Shown in pieces: positions 1 through 9,088 of a DNA stretch of 34,456 bases (its first letter is position 1; each line of letters begins with the position of its first letter). The stretch lies in assembly GCA_964471235.1 (NCBI GenBank), contig CAYYGL010000027.1, positions 1 to 34,456 on the forward strand, written 5' to 3'. The notes under the pieces are model-generated. The model was not told where the DNA came from, made no database searches, and was given only the letters and a program-made list of their open reading frames with translations. The stretch comes from CAYYGL01 sp964471235. GTDB taxonomy: Bacteria > Calditrichota > Calditrichia > RBG-13-44-9 > J075. The translations under genes were made by a program, and so were the position numbers.

Positions 1-328
<328 letters not shown>

Positions 329-420
329 GGAATCTTTCTACGCTCTAACTTCTGGGTCATTCCTCGTCTCTCTACCCCTACTCACCAGATTATCTTCTCT
401 GGATGATATAAGGCCTATTC

Positions 421-433
421 ATGTCAAAGAACG
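421..433 (-). promoter_or_regulatory. boxA-like antitermination site in the rRNA leader
   Basis: On the minus strand the leader reads GTTCTTTGACAT, close to the bacterial rrn boxA (GCTCTTTAACA in E. coli, GTTCTTTGAAAA in Bacillus-like leaders), about 100 nt before the mature 16S 5' end. By family knowledge NusB/NusE would bind it to make RNA polymerase resist termination. The same bases include a TTGACA hexamer, but the next TATATC lies only 11 nt downstream, which is too close for a promoter; boxA is therefore the preferred reading. Confidence 0.6.
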
Positions 434-440
434 CTTACAT

Positions 441-466
441 AAAAAATCCGCCCTCATTTTAGGCGG
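441..466 (-). terminator. Terminator-like hairpin in the rRNA leader
   Basis: On the minus strand CCGCC (466-462) pairs with GGCGG (452-448) across a 9-nt loop and is followed by a T run (446-441). It has the form of an intrinsic terminator but lies between the proposed rrn promoter and boxA. It may end transcripts entering from the upstream gene, or act in the leader. The proposed start site would fall at the base of this hairpin, so either the promoter or the terminator role is uncertain. Confidence 0.45.
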
Positions 467-471
467 CAACA

Positions 472-535
472 AAAGTAACTTCATCTACAACAAATGTCAA
501 TAGCTTTTTTATTTTTTAATCAAAATTTTGAACGT
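472..535 (-). promoter_or_regulatory. Candidate rRNA promoter with UP-like element
   Basis: On the minus strand a consensus TTGACA (500-495) is separated by 17 nt from TACTTT (477-472). Upstream, 505-535 is almost pure A/T with A- and T-tracts, as expected for an UP element that raises rRNA promoter strength. It lies about 145 nt before the mature 16S end, a normal leader length. The -10 matches the consensus only partly. Confidence 0.55.
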
Positions 536-539
536 ATTT

Positions 540-610
540 GTTCCCTTTTTGGGGACTAAAAGTTACATTTCTTGTAACTATTCAGCTGTATGCCCGGCTG
601 AATAGTTACA
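540..610 (-). terminator. Stacked hairpins downstream of the penicillin-acylase-like gene
   Basis: A perfect 14-bp stem pairs 573-586 with 597-610 around a 10-nt loop. The heptamer at 573-579 can instead pair with 561-567, giving a mutually exclusive hairpin with a 5-nt loop. A third small stem joins 540-545 and 551-556. The cluster lies 33 nt beyond the stop of the upstream minus-strand gene, so ending that transcript is the likely role. However, the only good T run next to the long stem (612-617) is on the plus strand. Confidence 0.55.
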
Positions 611-642
611 GTTTTTTATCCAAACTCCAAACGGTAATGTAG

Positions 643-3006
643 CTAATCTTCGGCAGGATATAAAACAATGGTTCCAACCGGGTTTTTAACAATCGCTTGG
701 CGATCCTCTTTCGACGAAGTTATTAAATCCTGAGTCATTGAAGCGTTCTCACTTCTCATGGGAAAGGCATTGTATGGCAAGGTTGACAAATCCTCTCCAT
801 TCAACTGCCAATTCTCAATAAATACCAGAAGTTGGTTATTCAGAGAAAAGGTTCTTGTTATTCCATCGAAAAAATATCCGGAATAATACCAGGTAAATAC
901 GCGGTTGTCAGTCACCTTCTTTATTGAAAACACCCTTGACAAAACCCCACTGCCAGACTCCCCCTGCCCTTTATATTTTTGAAGCCTCCTCCATTCCCAT
1001 AAATAAACCGCTTTACCAAGGTTTTGACGAAGGAATCGGATTGTTTTCAAAAAACTCCGATTCACATCATCCTGTAACGTTTCTTTTTCCGGAGTCCGGG
1101 GATTGTCAAACCATTCCCCACTTCCCGGAAGAAACAAAATGTTGTAAAATAAGCGCTGCATCAGGGGGGGATTTGAAGAAAGTTGTTGAAATAAAGTTTG
1201 CGACAGATGATTTCTAAAAATTGTCTCCTCCATAAAGTACTGCCAGACCACAGCAACAGTTGCCCCAATGCTGTTCGCGGGGATGGTGCTGTCCCATTGT
1301 CGTAATACTTCAACAATATCTGGGGTTTCGGGAATATCTTTTTCAAGGGCATTCACTCGAAGTAAATTAAGCCATTCCGTCACCAGGGAATGAGTGAGCG
1401 GAAGGCTGCTTTTGACAATCACTCTCCCGCCATCCCCCCTGGGAGTAGCTTCTTGAATGGAATAAAAATCCGGTAACTGTTGTTCCAGATATGAGGTAAT
1501 GTGGAACAATCCCTTTTCTGCAGAGTTCTTGTCTGACAAAGACCAGGGTAAAACCAAAATCGCTCCGGTATCCGGATTGGAGATATGGGAAAGCGGCTCC
1601 TTAAAATTGTTTCCGGATGGAGAAAATGACGTTTTTTTGTTTTGCGGGATTGAAGATACTCCCTTGCGTTTCTCGACATCAACCACCTCTACGGCAATAT
1701 TCCCCTTTCGATCGGCATACAAAAATTTCGCTGCCGGCACCCCAAAATGACGAATTGCCTGTTGAAATTCTACTCTATTCTGTGCTTTAAGCAATTGCTG
1801 ATACCCCAATACATCATCATTCCAGCGCCAGCCGGCCCATTTTAGGGAAATCAAGGTTGCAAGTGAATCTTTAGATAATAACGAATTCAGGACGGGATTA
1901 TTCTCAATTCGCAGAACCTTTAATGGAAGGAACGTTTTGCCGGTAGCAATTTTCTGTTGAGAAATCGTTAATCGTTTAGAGCCGGGGGTTAGGAGTGATT
2001 GACGATCGGTAAATAAAAATTCAGTGTCATCCATATCATTCATATAAACAATTCCCCAGGCAAGATGATTATTCCGTCCTCTGATGATGCCGGGAATGCC
2101 TGGCAGGGTAAAGCCCATTCCTTCAAAACCCGGACATTTCAGGCGAACCCCCATCACTCCCCCGGGAAACAACTCTTCGCCGGGTAAGGCATTGATTAAA
2201 ACAGGATGCCCCAATAAAGAGCGCTCCTTATTCGAGACAAATCCCCAACCATAGAGATAAACCGCGCCTCCCCAAAACCATTCCTGAAACTGATGATCTA
2301 TCTCCCACATTTTTGACAATACCGCCATTTCGGGAGCTTCATCTCCAACATCGAGTGGTTTCCTTCCCCGGGTGATGGAAGCGACCTCTGTAAATAATTT
2401 AGAAGGTAGAGCTTGTTTTAGGCGGGTGATAAGATAATCTTCCCGCCAACGATTGATAAAATGCCAGCTATAGAATCGCTGTAGCAACAAAATATCCCGA
2501 GGGCGCCACTTATGGGGCTGGAAGTGAAAATAATCGAACTCGTAGGGCATTTTCCCCGAGTGAGATTCAATGAATTCGTTCATCCCTGTGCAGTACCATT
2601 CCAGCCAATTTTTACTTTCGGGGGAGATGTGTTGGTATAGATTTTCACTTAAAGAATCCAACGCCAAAGTTCTGAAATAAATATCGAATGGAATGGCTTC
2701 CTTACCGAATATTTCGGAGAGATTTCCGCTGGCTGCCCGTCGCAGCAATTCCAGGTAAACCAGTTTCCGGGCTGCGTTGACATACCCAAAGCCGATGAGC
2801 AAGTCTTTTTCAGAACCAGCCTTGATTTGGATAACCGCATTATGGTCTATCTGTATCAGTACCGTATCCTTTAGAGAAGGAATAGCAAAATTCCCGAAAC
2901 TCTTCTCGGCAAGTTCTCCTTTTTGTATACGGAAAAAAAGGGCGATAATTAGAGATAAGAGAACAAGAAACCAGATAGCCTGGAAGATAGTCTTGGTGAT
3001 ATTCAT
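643..3006 (-). CDS. Penicillin acylase (S45) family protein, nucleophile apparently missing
   Basis: A 787-residue protein of the penicillin amidase/acyl-homoserine-lactone acylase family (Ntn hydrolases). These normally self-cleave and use the new N-terminal Ser to split amide bonds in the periplasm. It has one N-terminal hydrophobic segment (about 8-26) acting as anchor or signal. The family's core is clear: residues 265-320 contain the PGFEGMGFTLPGIPGIIRG stretch followed by NNHLAWG. Where the family has Ser-Asn-x-Trp at the beta-chain start, this protein reads Leu251-Tyr-Gly-Trp254, with no Ser, Thr or Cys between 240 and 257. By eye it therefore looks unable to self-process or hydrolyse in the usual way. 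Length is normal and there is no frameshift. It is divergent from clpC. Family assignment is strong; the loss of activity is inference. Confidence 0.85.
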   Translation of the reverse strand: MNITKTIFQAIWFLVLLSLIIALFFRIQKGELAEKSFGNFAIPSLKDTVLIQIDHNAVIQIKAGSEKDLLIGFGYVNAARKLVYLELLRRAASGNLSEIFGKEAIPFDIYFRTLALDSLSENLYQHISPESKNWLEWYCTGMNEFIESHSGKMPYEFDYFHFQPHKWRPRDILLLQRFYSWHFINRWREDYLITRLKQALPSKLFTEVASITRGRKPLDVGDEAPEMAVLSKMWEIDHQFQEWFWGGAVYLYGWGFVSNKERSLLGHPVLINALPGEELFPGGVMGVRLKCPGFEGMGFTLPGIPGIIRGRNNHLAWGIVYMNDMDDTEFLFTDRQSLLTPGSKRLTISQQKIATGKTFLPLKVLRIENNPVLNSLLSKDSLATLISLKWAGWRWNDDVLGYQQLLKAQNRVEFQQAIRHFGVPAAKFLYADRKGNIAVEVVDVEKRKGVSSIPQNKKTSFSPSGNNFKEPLSHISNPDTGAILVLPWSLSDKNSAEKGLFHITSYLEQQLPDFYSIQEATPRGDGGRVIVKSSLPLTHSLVTEWLNLLRVNALEKDIPETPDIVEVLRQWDSTIPANSIGATVAVVWQYFMEETIFRNHLSQTLFQQLSSNPPLMQRLFYNILFLPGSGEWFDNPRTPEKETLQDDVNRSFLKTIRFLRQNLGKAVYLWEWRRLQKYKGQGESGSGVLSRVFSIKKVTDNRVFTWYYSGYFFDGITRTFSLNNQLLVFIENWQLNGEDLSTLPYNAFPMRSENASMTQDLITSSKEDRQAIVKNPVGTIVLYPAED

Positions 3007-3398
3007 AAATTACCCGTTCGCCGAAAATTTCATTTTCATCTGTTCATTTCCCTCGCCCACAATTTACTTTTGGGGAACATTCTATTTATCCGTACATTCA
3101 ATAGCATCATCTCCGGATGGTTGGGGGAGAGAGATGGTTGAAAGAAATGATGAGATGTGGCTTTCATTTTTTGCAGATTAACGATAACCAATTTCTGGCA
3201 AATTTTAACTAATCCGGCTTCTGATAAGCCCTTAAAACATTTTACCTTTGGTTCCGAATGGAGGAGCATCTCAAAATCCAGTTTTTAATTTACATTATGA
3301 TCTGTCAAATACGATAATGTAACTTGATTGAGAAGAATATATAAATTATATTCAATTGTAAAGAAAGTAAAATTTTACACAACGAGGTAACCAATATT
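3007..3398. other. Divergent intergenic region, acylase-like gene / clpC
   Basis: This 392-bp gap separates two outward-pointing genes and contains no convincing coding sequence; the open frames in it have no recognisable protein pattern. Its clpC-proximal end carries the clpC promoter listed separately and a 12-bp palindrome, GTAAAATTTTAC, at 3367-3378 between that promoter and the start codon. Confidence 0.6.
3324..3352 (+). promoter_or_regulatory. Candidate sigma70-type promoter of clpC
   Basis: TTGATT (3324-3329), 17 nt, then TATATT (3347-3352), about 47 nt before the clpC ATG. A GAGGTAA ribosome-binding site follows at 3384-3390. No CtsR or CIRCE-type repeat was recognised. Confidence 0.55.
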
Positions 3399-5864
3399 AT
3401 GCTGGGCTTTTCGCAGAGGAACAATTTTACCAACCGGGTTCAGAAAGTGATCCGCTTTTCCAAAGAAGAAGCAATGCGGCTGGGGCATGATTATATCGGC
3501 ACAGAGCATCTGTTGCTGGGGATTCTTAAAGAAGGGGAAGGAATTGCGGTAAAAATTCTAAAAAATCTCAATCTGGATTTAGAGAAACTCAAACAGCGTC
3601 TGGAGGAAGCGTCCGGTCCCGCAGGCGGGATGATGACCCTGGGCAACCTGCCTCTCTCCAAACGGGCTGAGAAGGTTTTAAAGATAACCTACCTGGAAGC
3701 GAAAAATTTCAAATCGGACATTATCGGCACGGAACATTTATTGCTTTCCCTCCTTAAAGAGAAAGAGGGGTTGGCAGCCCAAGTGTTAATGAGCTTTAGT
3801 GTGGATTATAATGTGGTATATAATGAACTTAAAAACATATTAGAGGGTAAACCATCCATGTCGTATTCATCCCAACCATCTCAGAAAGTAAAGACCCCGG
3901 CGCTGGATCATTTTGGCAGAGATTTAACGCAATTAGCCATGCAGTGGAAGTTGGACCCGATTATCGGACGGGATCAAATTATTGAACGTGTGGCACAAAT
4001 ACTCAGTCGGCGGAAAAAGAATAACCCGGTATTAATAGGGGAACCGGGAGTTGGCAAAACCGCCATTGCCGAGGGGCTGGCACTCCGGATTATCAGTAAA
4101 AAGGTCCCCCGGGTGCTTCATAACAAACGCATTGTGGCATTGGATATGGGAAGCATTGTTGCCGGGACCAAATATCGGGGGCAGTTTGAAGAACGAATGA
4201 AAGCCATCATGAGCGAGTTGGAAAAAGCAGACAATGTGATTTTATTTATTGATGAGTTACATACCATTGTGGGCGCCGGCGGCGCTTCCGGTTCGCTGGA
4301 TGCCTCCAATATGTTCAAGCCGGCGTTGGCGCGCGGAGAACTGCAATGCATCGGCGCCACCACCCTTGATGAATACCGCATGTATATTGAAAAAGACGGA
4401 GCGCTGGAAAGGCGTTTCCAGAAAGTCATGATCGAACCCACCACCCCGGAAGAAACCCTGGAAATTTTACGGTTCATCAAATCCAAATACGAAGAGCATC
4501 ACCGGGTTCGCTATACCGATGAGGCGCTACTCGCCACCATTCGGTTATGTGAACGCTATATCACCGACAAATTTTTTCCTGACAAAGCCATTGATGTGCT
4601 GGATGAAACCGGTTCCCGGGTTCACATCTCCAGCATTGTGGTGCCCAAAGAAATTCTGGAACTGGAGCAACGAATTGAGAAAATCCGCCAGGAAAAAGAA
4701 CAGTATGCCAAACAGCAGGATTTTGAACGGGCTGCCAAGCTACGGGATGTGGAACGGCGGCTTCAGGAAGAGTTGGTGTTTGAACGCAACAAGTGGGAAC
4801 GAGAAGAAGAAAATCAGATTGCGACCGTGGGCGAAGAAGATATCGCGGAAGTGGTATCGATGATGACCGGCATACCGGTTCAACGGGTCGCCCAGAGTGA
4901 ATCGGAAAAATTGCTGCACATGGAAGAGAATTTAAGGGGGAGAGTGATCGGTCAGGATAAAGCAATTCAAACTATCACCAAGGCGATTCGCCGAACCCGC
5001 GCCGGGTTAAAAGACCCCAATCGACCCATCGGCTCGTTCATGTTTTTGGGACCCACCGGCGTCGGGAAGACATATTTAGCCAAAGTACTGGCAGAATACC
5101 TGTTCGAACGGAAGGATGCTTTGATTCGAATTGATATGTCCGAATACATGGAAAAATTTTCCGTATCCCGGTTGGTCGGTTCCCCCCCGGGATATGTTGG
5201 CTATGAAGAAGGTGGTCAGTTAACCGAAAAGGTGCGGCGTCATCCTTATTCCGTCATTCTGTTTGATGAAATTGAAAAAGCACACCCGGATGTTTTCAAC
5301 ATTTTACTGCAAGTGCTGGACGAAGGTCAATTAACCGACAGCCTCGGCAGGCGGGTGGATTTTCGTAACACCATTCTCATCTTAACCAGCAATGTCGGAA
5401 CCCGGGAAATCAAAAAGAATGTGACCATCGGATTTACCCAGGGGAAAGATGATGAAGAGCACAATGTGATGAAAGAGAAGATTGAGATGGAAATGAAGCG
5501 GTTGTTCAATCCGGAATTCCTGAACCGGCTGGATGAACTCATTTTCTTCCGCAAACTGGATAAAAAAGAAGTCATGAAAATTGTGGATCTGCTGGTGGAT
5601 GAAATGGCAACCCGACTATTAGAACATAACATCACCCTGGAACTGACCGAAGGTGCCAAAGAGTTCCTGGTTGACCGGGGCTTTGATCCGGTTCTGGGTG
5701 CCCGCCCCCTAAAACGCGCTATCCAGAAGTATATTGAGGACCCGCTGGCAGATGAAATTTTGAAAGGGCAGCATTCGGAAGGTTCTCTTATCAAGATTAA
5801 AATGAAAAATAAAAACGAACTTGGTTTTTACGAGGTTAACAAGAATATCGATGTAAAAGAATAG
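3399..5864 (+). CDS. clpC: ATP-dependent Clp protease ATP-binding subunit ClpC
   Basis: An 821-residue class I Clp/Hsp100 unfoldase that feeds proteins to ClpP in the cytosol. Domains in order: two Clp N repeats (about 3-145), AAA+ module 1 with Walker A GEPGVGKT (214-221) and Walker B ILFIDELH (281-288), a middle region with a UVR motif (DFERAAKLRDVE), AAA+ module 2 with GPTGVGKT, and the ClpB-type small D2 domain at the end. An IGF tripeptide in the second module matches the loop that docks on ClpP. The short UVR-bearing middle region separates ClpC from ClpB. GAGGTAA 8-14 nt upstream supports the start. Monocistronic: own promoter before it and a strong terminator after it. No clpP or mcsAB genes are in this window. 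Confidence 0.97.
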   Translation: MLGFSQRNNFTNRVQKVIRFSKEEAMRLGHDYIGTEHLLLGILKEGEGIAVKILKNLNLDLEKLKQRLEEASGPAGGMMTLGNLPLSKRAEKVLKITYLEAKNFKSDIIGTEHLLLSLLKEKEGLAAQVLMSFSVDYNVVYNELKNILEGKPSMSYSSQPSQKVKTPALDHFGRDLTQLAMQWKLDPIIGRDQIIERVAQILSRRKKNNPVLIGEPGVGKTAIAEGLALRIISKKVPRVLHNKRIVALDMGSIVAGTKYRGQFEERMKAIMSELEKADNVILFIDELHTIVGAGGASGSLDASNMFKPALARGELQCIGATTLDEYRMYIEKDGALERRFQKVMIEPTTPEETLEILRFIKSKYEEHHRVRYTDEALLATIRLCERYITDKFFPDKAIDVLDETGSRVHISSIVVPKEILELEQRIEKIRQEKEQYAKQQDFERAAKLRDVERRLQEELVFERNKWEREEENQIATVGEEDIAEVVSMMTGIPVQRVAQSESEKLLHMEENLRGRVIGQDKAIQTITKAIRRTRAGLKDPNRPIGSFMFLGPTGVGKTYLAKVLAEYLFERKDALIRIDMSEYMEKFSVSRLVGSPPGYVGYEEGGQLTEKVRRHPYSVILFDEIEKAHPDVFNILLQVLDEGQLTDSLGRRVDFRNTILILTSNVGTREIKKNVTIGFTQGKDDEEHNVMKEKIEMEMKRLFNPEFLNRLDELIFFRKLDKKEVMKIVDLLVDEMATRLLEHNITLELTEGAKEFLVDRGFDPVLGARPLKRAIQKYIEDPLADEILKGQHSEGSLIKIKMKNKNELGFYEVNKNIDVKE

Positions 5865-5886
5865 GTGAGATTAAACTATTTCCATG

Positions 5887-5922
5887 AAAAAGCCTGGTTC
5901 TTTTTAAGCGCCAGGCTTTTTT
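5887..5922 (+). terminator. Intrinsic terminator of clpC
   Basis: AAAAAGCCTGG (5887-5897) pairs perfectly with CCAGGCTTTTT (5911-5921) around a 13-nt loop, ending in a T run. It lies 23 nt after the clpC stop. The symmetric A and T tracts could also let it serve minus-strand transcripts from the rhomboid side. Confidence 0.9.
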
Positions 5923-6037
5923 GATCAACTCTATTCCCCCGGGAAACCGCAGGAGAGTTTAGGATATATTTACAGTGTTTCCGGTTCTGAATTACCCGGG
6001 ATAATTTGCATCTCTTTCTATCTTCTTTCCTGCGGTT

Positions 6038-6223
6038 CTATTGATTTCCCCCATTTTCCTCTCGCTTTAAATACTCAGAGGCTTTTTTCAACATCTTTTT
6101 TTCATGAGGGGATAAACTCTCATATCCGTACTGATTAATCTTATCTAACAAATCATCCAGGATTTTTTGATACCGGGCTCGTTTTTCAACTTCTGTTTCT
6201 TCGTATTTATCTAAAAAAGGTCT
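6038..6223 (-). pseudogene. Rhomboid C-terminal tail domain, in the -1 frame
   Basis: Immediately after the A9 run that ends the rhomboid's transmembrane part, the -1 frame stays open for 61 codons to a TAG at 6038-6040. It encodes a charged, helical tail rich in Lys and Glu, with a core ILDDLLDKINQYGYESLSPHE then KKMLKKASEYL. This fits the short tail domain (I believe DUF6576) found at the end of many FCB-group rhomboids. It has no start codon or ribosome-binding site of its own. Either the A run is miscounted, the gene is truly broken, or -1 slippage on the A run makes a longer product of about 271 residues. A 12/13 inverted repeat (5945-5957 with 6025-6037) flanks its 3' side. Confidence 0.75.
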
Positions 6224-6861
6224 TTTTTTTTGAAGAAATTCCGGAAAAAATCCTGTCCGATCCCCCAGTGCCGATAGTAATGCCGCAGATAGAAGAATCC
6301 GGCGACCATACCGCCCAGATGACCGATGTGAGAGATACCATCGGAAGAGGGGAGCATTAAGAATTCCAGTAGACCAAAAAACAAAACAAAATATTTTGCC
6401 TTAATGGGCAAAAGAAACCACAGATAGATATAGCGATCGGGGAAAAACAGGGCAAAAGCGATCAGAATTCCGAAAATCGCCCCGGAAGCGCCGATGGTCG
6501 GTACATTTACCCCGGAGAAAAGATTCCATAAGAAGATCGAGACCCCGGCAATTACGCCGGTCAGAAAATAGTAGCGAAGGAATTCTTTGGTTCCCCAGGT
6601 TCTTTCCAGTTCCGTTCCGAACATCCAGAGAGCAAACATGTTAAAGAAAATATGCCCGAAGCCGGTTGGGGAATGGAGAAACATGTAAGTAACCGGCTGC
6701 CAGATAAAAAAATTGTTCAAAATTTGGGAGGGTACCACGCCAAACACCCAGGCATTGACCAACTGGGGAAAAAGGATTTGCATTAAAAAAACCGCGACAT
6801 TCGCCAGAATCAAATTTTTAATTGCCGGCGTTATCATACCAAAACTGGGACGAACATACAT
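6211..6861 (-). CDS. Rhomboid family intramembrane serine protease
   Basis: A 216-residue polytopic membrane protein with about six hydrophobic segments, which cleaves transmembrane substrates within the bilayer. The catalytic serine is in GASG (Ser126) and the partner histidine in GHLGG (His181). The conserved HxxxN of the second membrane segment is present (His70, Asn74). The start has AGAAGGA about 10 nt upstream. It begins 36 nt after the proS stop, so the two are probably co-transcribed. The frame ends abruptly in KKKDLF right after an A9 tract, while the family tail continues in the -1 frame (see 6038-6223). The protease core is complete either way. Confidence 0.93.
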   Translation of the reverse strand: MYVRPSFGMITPAIKNLILANVAVFLMQILFPQLVNAWVFGVVPSQILNNFFIWQPVTYMFLHSPTGFGHIFFNMFALWMFGTELERTWGTKEFLRYYFLTGVIAGVSIFLWNLFSGVNVPTIGASGAIFGILIAFALFFPDRYIYLWFLLPIKAKYFVLFFGLLEFLMLPSSDGISHIGHLGGMVAGFFYLRHYYRHWGIGQDFFRNFFKKKDLF

Positions 6862-6896
6862 ATTGGATTATTCCTTCTGATTACTATAAGTTCAAC

Positions 6897-8420
6897 TTAA
6901 TAGGCTTTGGCAAAGACGACTCTTTGCTTACTGGGTTCCCCGGTGACAATGCAGGCGCCTTCTTCCGAGTCCACGTCAAAGGGGATGCATCGAATAGTTA
7001 CACCATATTTATTCTTGATTTGTTCCTCAACCCGGGGGTCTCCGTTCCAGTGGCATAAGGCAAACCCGCCGTGAATTTCCGGTTTCTCCGGGTTTTGGGG
7101 GGTAAAAAACGCCTCAAAATCCGATAGGGTATCGATTTTGACCAGGTGCTCATCCCGGAAAGCCAGTGCCCGTTGAAAAAGAGCGGACTGAATATCATCC
7201 AGAATGCTTACCAGGGAGTGCACCAGTTCATTTCTTGACAAGGTCTGGCGTTCCCGATGTTCCCTGTCGCGACGCCCCAGGGAAACGTTTTGGGCTTCAA
7301 CTTCTCTTTTCCCAACTTCTAACCGAACCGGAACACCTTTCTTAACCCAGGACCAGAATTTAGCACCGCCCCGTCCCTCCCGGGTATCGATCTCCACAAC
7401 CACCTTTCTCCCGGCAAACGTGAGTTCTTGCAACTCCCGGGCAATTTCATGGCAATAATTCAGAACATCCGCCCGGGAAGCATCCTCATGGATGATAGGC
7501 AGGATCACAACATGAGCTGGGGCTAATTTGGGCGGCAGCACCAAACCATCGTCATCACCGTGGGTCATAATCAATGCCCCGATTAACCGGGTGGAAACGC
7601 CCCAGGAGGTAGTCCAGGCAAATTCCTCAACGCCATTGCTATTCAAAAACTTTATATCGGACGCCTTCGAAAAATTTTGCCCCAGGAAATGGGAGGTGCC
7701 GGATTGCAATGCTTTGCGATCCTGCATCATTGCCTCAATGCAAAAAGTGGAAACGGCACCGGGGAACCGCTCGCTTTCCGTTTTTTCGCCTTTAATAACC
7801 GGCATTGCCATATAATTTTCCGCAAAGTCGGCATAGATATCCAGCATCTGCCGGGTTTCTTCCATGGCTTCTTCTTTTGTGGCGTGTGCCGTATGACCCT
7901 CCTGCCAGAGGAATTCGGTTGTCCGCAGGAACATTCGGGTGCGGAGCTCCCAGCGAACCACATTTGCCCACTGGTTAATGAGGAGTGGCAAATCCCGGTA
8001 GGATTGAATCCAGCGGGCAAACATTTCACCGATGATGGTTTCCGAAGTCGGTCTGACCACCAGCGGCTCCTCCAGCGGCCCTGCCGGCTTTAACCCACCC
8101 TCTTCATCCGCTTCCAGACGATGGTGGGTTACCACAGCACACTCTTTGGCAAACCCTTCCACATGCTTCGCCTCTTTTTCCAGGTAGCTCATGGGAATAA
8201 AGAGCGGGAAATAAGCATTTTGATGACCGGTCGCTTTGAACATCCCATCTAAATAGTGCTGAATGTTTTCCCACAGGCTGTATCCCCAGGGCTTAATCAC
8301 CATGCACCCGCGAACCGGGGATAATTCCGCCAGTTCCGCTGCCCGAATCACCTGCTGATACCACTCGGGATAATCTTCCTGCCGGGTCGGAGTAATTGCA
8401 GTTTTCGGTTTCTTGCTCAT
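6897..8420 (-). CDS. proS: Prolyl-tRNA synthetase, archaeal/eukaryal-type
   Basis: A 507-residue class II aminoacyl-tRNA synthetase charging tRNA-Pro. The N-terminal region (EDYPEWYQQVIRAAELAE, then SPVRGCMVIKPWGYSLWE) and the short C-terminal domain ending in Ala-Tyr match the archaeal/eukaryal-type ProRS. The insertion (editing) domain of the longer bacterial type, usually about 570 residues, is absent. Motif 2 residues appear in VVRWELRTR and motif 3-like glycine-rich sequence in TRLIGALIMTHGDDDGL. The C-terminal zinc-type domain of this ProRS class covers roughly 400-507. It is followed by the rhomboid gene at 36 nt. There is a 260-bp gap to cdd upstream in which I see no gene. Confidence 0.96.
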   Translation of the reverse strand: MSKKPKTAITPTRQEDYPEWYQQVIRAAELAELSPVRGCMVIKPWGYSLWENIQHYLDGMFKATGHQNAYFPLFIPMSYLEKEAKHVEGFAKECAVVTHHRLEADEEGGLKPAGPLEEPLVVRPTSETIIGEMFARWIQSYRDLPLLINQWANVVRWELRTRMFLRTTEFLWQEGHTAHATKEEAMEETRQMLDIYADFAENYMAMPVIKGEKTESERFPGAVSTFCIEAMMQDRKALQSGTSHFLGQNFSKASDIKFLNSNGVEEFAWTTSWGVSTRLIGALIMTHGDDDGLVLPPKLAPAHVVILPIIHEDASRADVLNYCHEIARELQELTFAGRKVVVEIDTREGRGGAKFWSWVKKGVPVRLEVGKREVEAQNVSLGRRDREHRERQTLSRNELVHSLVSILDDIQSALFQRALAFRDEHLVKIDTLSDFEAFFTPQNPEKPEIHGGFALCHWNGDPRVEEQIKNKYGVTIRCIPFDVDSEEGACIVTGEPSKQRVVFAKAY

Positions 8421-8680
8421 TCACACGCCTCTTCAAAAATGTCTGTTAATTCAATTGATTGTTTGATTATTAGCACCCTCTTAAACAGGAAAATTGCATG
8501 TCTCAATTTTTAGTACCTATTCAGTTGTCTTGCCATAGAGAGCACAGAGGTTATTGAGAATATGAAAAAATTTATCAAAACAACGGGATAACAAGAAATT
8601 TTGCAGAAGTGATTGCCTTATTTCCATCTTTCTCCTTGAATTTCTTTTCTGAAAACTCTGTGGTTGAATCGTTACAACTT

Positions 8681-9088
8681 TTATTTCTTTTTTGAGTCCT
8701 TCAAAAAATGCTCATCAAAGGCATGAGGCAGTAATTCTTTTAAAGTATACTTTTGAGACTCGCCTGTATCCGTAACCAGTATTACGTTTATTTCGGGAGC
8801 GAAATCCAGTAGCACCTGCCGACAGGCACCGCAGGGAGGGCAAAAAGATTTGCCATCTCCCATTATGTAAATCCGTGAGAACTGACGAATCCCTTCGGAA
8901 AGTGCTTTGAACAATGCCACCCGTTCCGCACAAATCGTTAATCCGTAGGAACTGCTCTCGATATTAAATCCGGTTACAAATTTATTATCTTCACTAACCA
9001 GAACCGCTGCCACGTGAAAATTTGAATAAATCGCCAGGGCTTGTTTTCGGGTATCGATTAGCAAGTCAATGATTTTTTTATCTAACAT
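8681..9088 (-). CDS. cdd: Cytidine deaminase
   Basis: A 135-residue homotetrameric-type cytidine deaminase converting (deoxy)cytidine to (deoxy)uridine in pyrimidine salvage. The zinc site is complete: CAERVALF (Cys53, with proton-shuttling Glu55) and PCGACRQ (Cys86 and Cys89). Length matches the short class. A GAGG element lies 9-12 nt before the ATG. A terminator separates it from the upstream outer-membrane protein gene, so it probably has its own promoter. Confidence 0.95.
   Translation of the reverse strand: MLDKKIIDLLIDTRKQALAIYSNFHVAAVLVSEDNKFVTGFNIESSSYGLTICAERVALFKALSEGIRQFSRIYIMGDGKSFCPPCGACRQVLLDFAPEINVILVTDTGESQKYTLKELLPHAFDEHFLKDSKKK

Noticed and set aside
422..427. A second TTGACA as an rRNA promoter
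   Set aside because: The nearest -10-like hexamer is only 11 nt away; the site fits boxA better.
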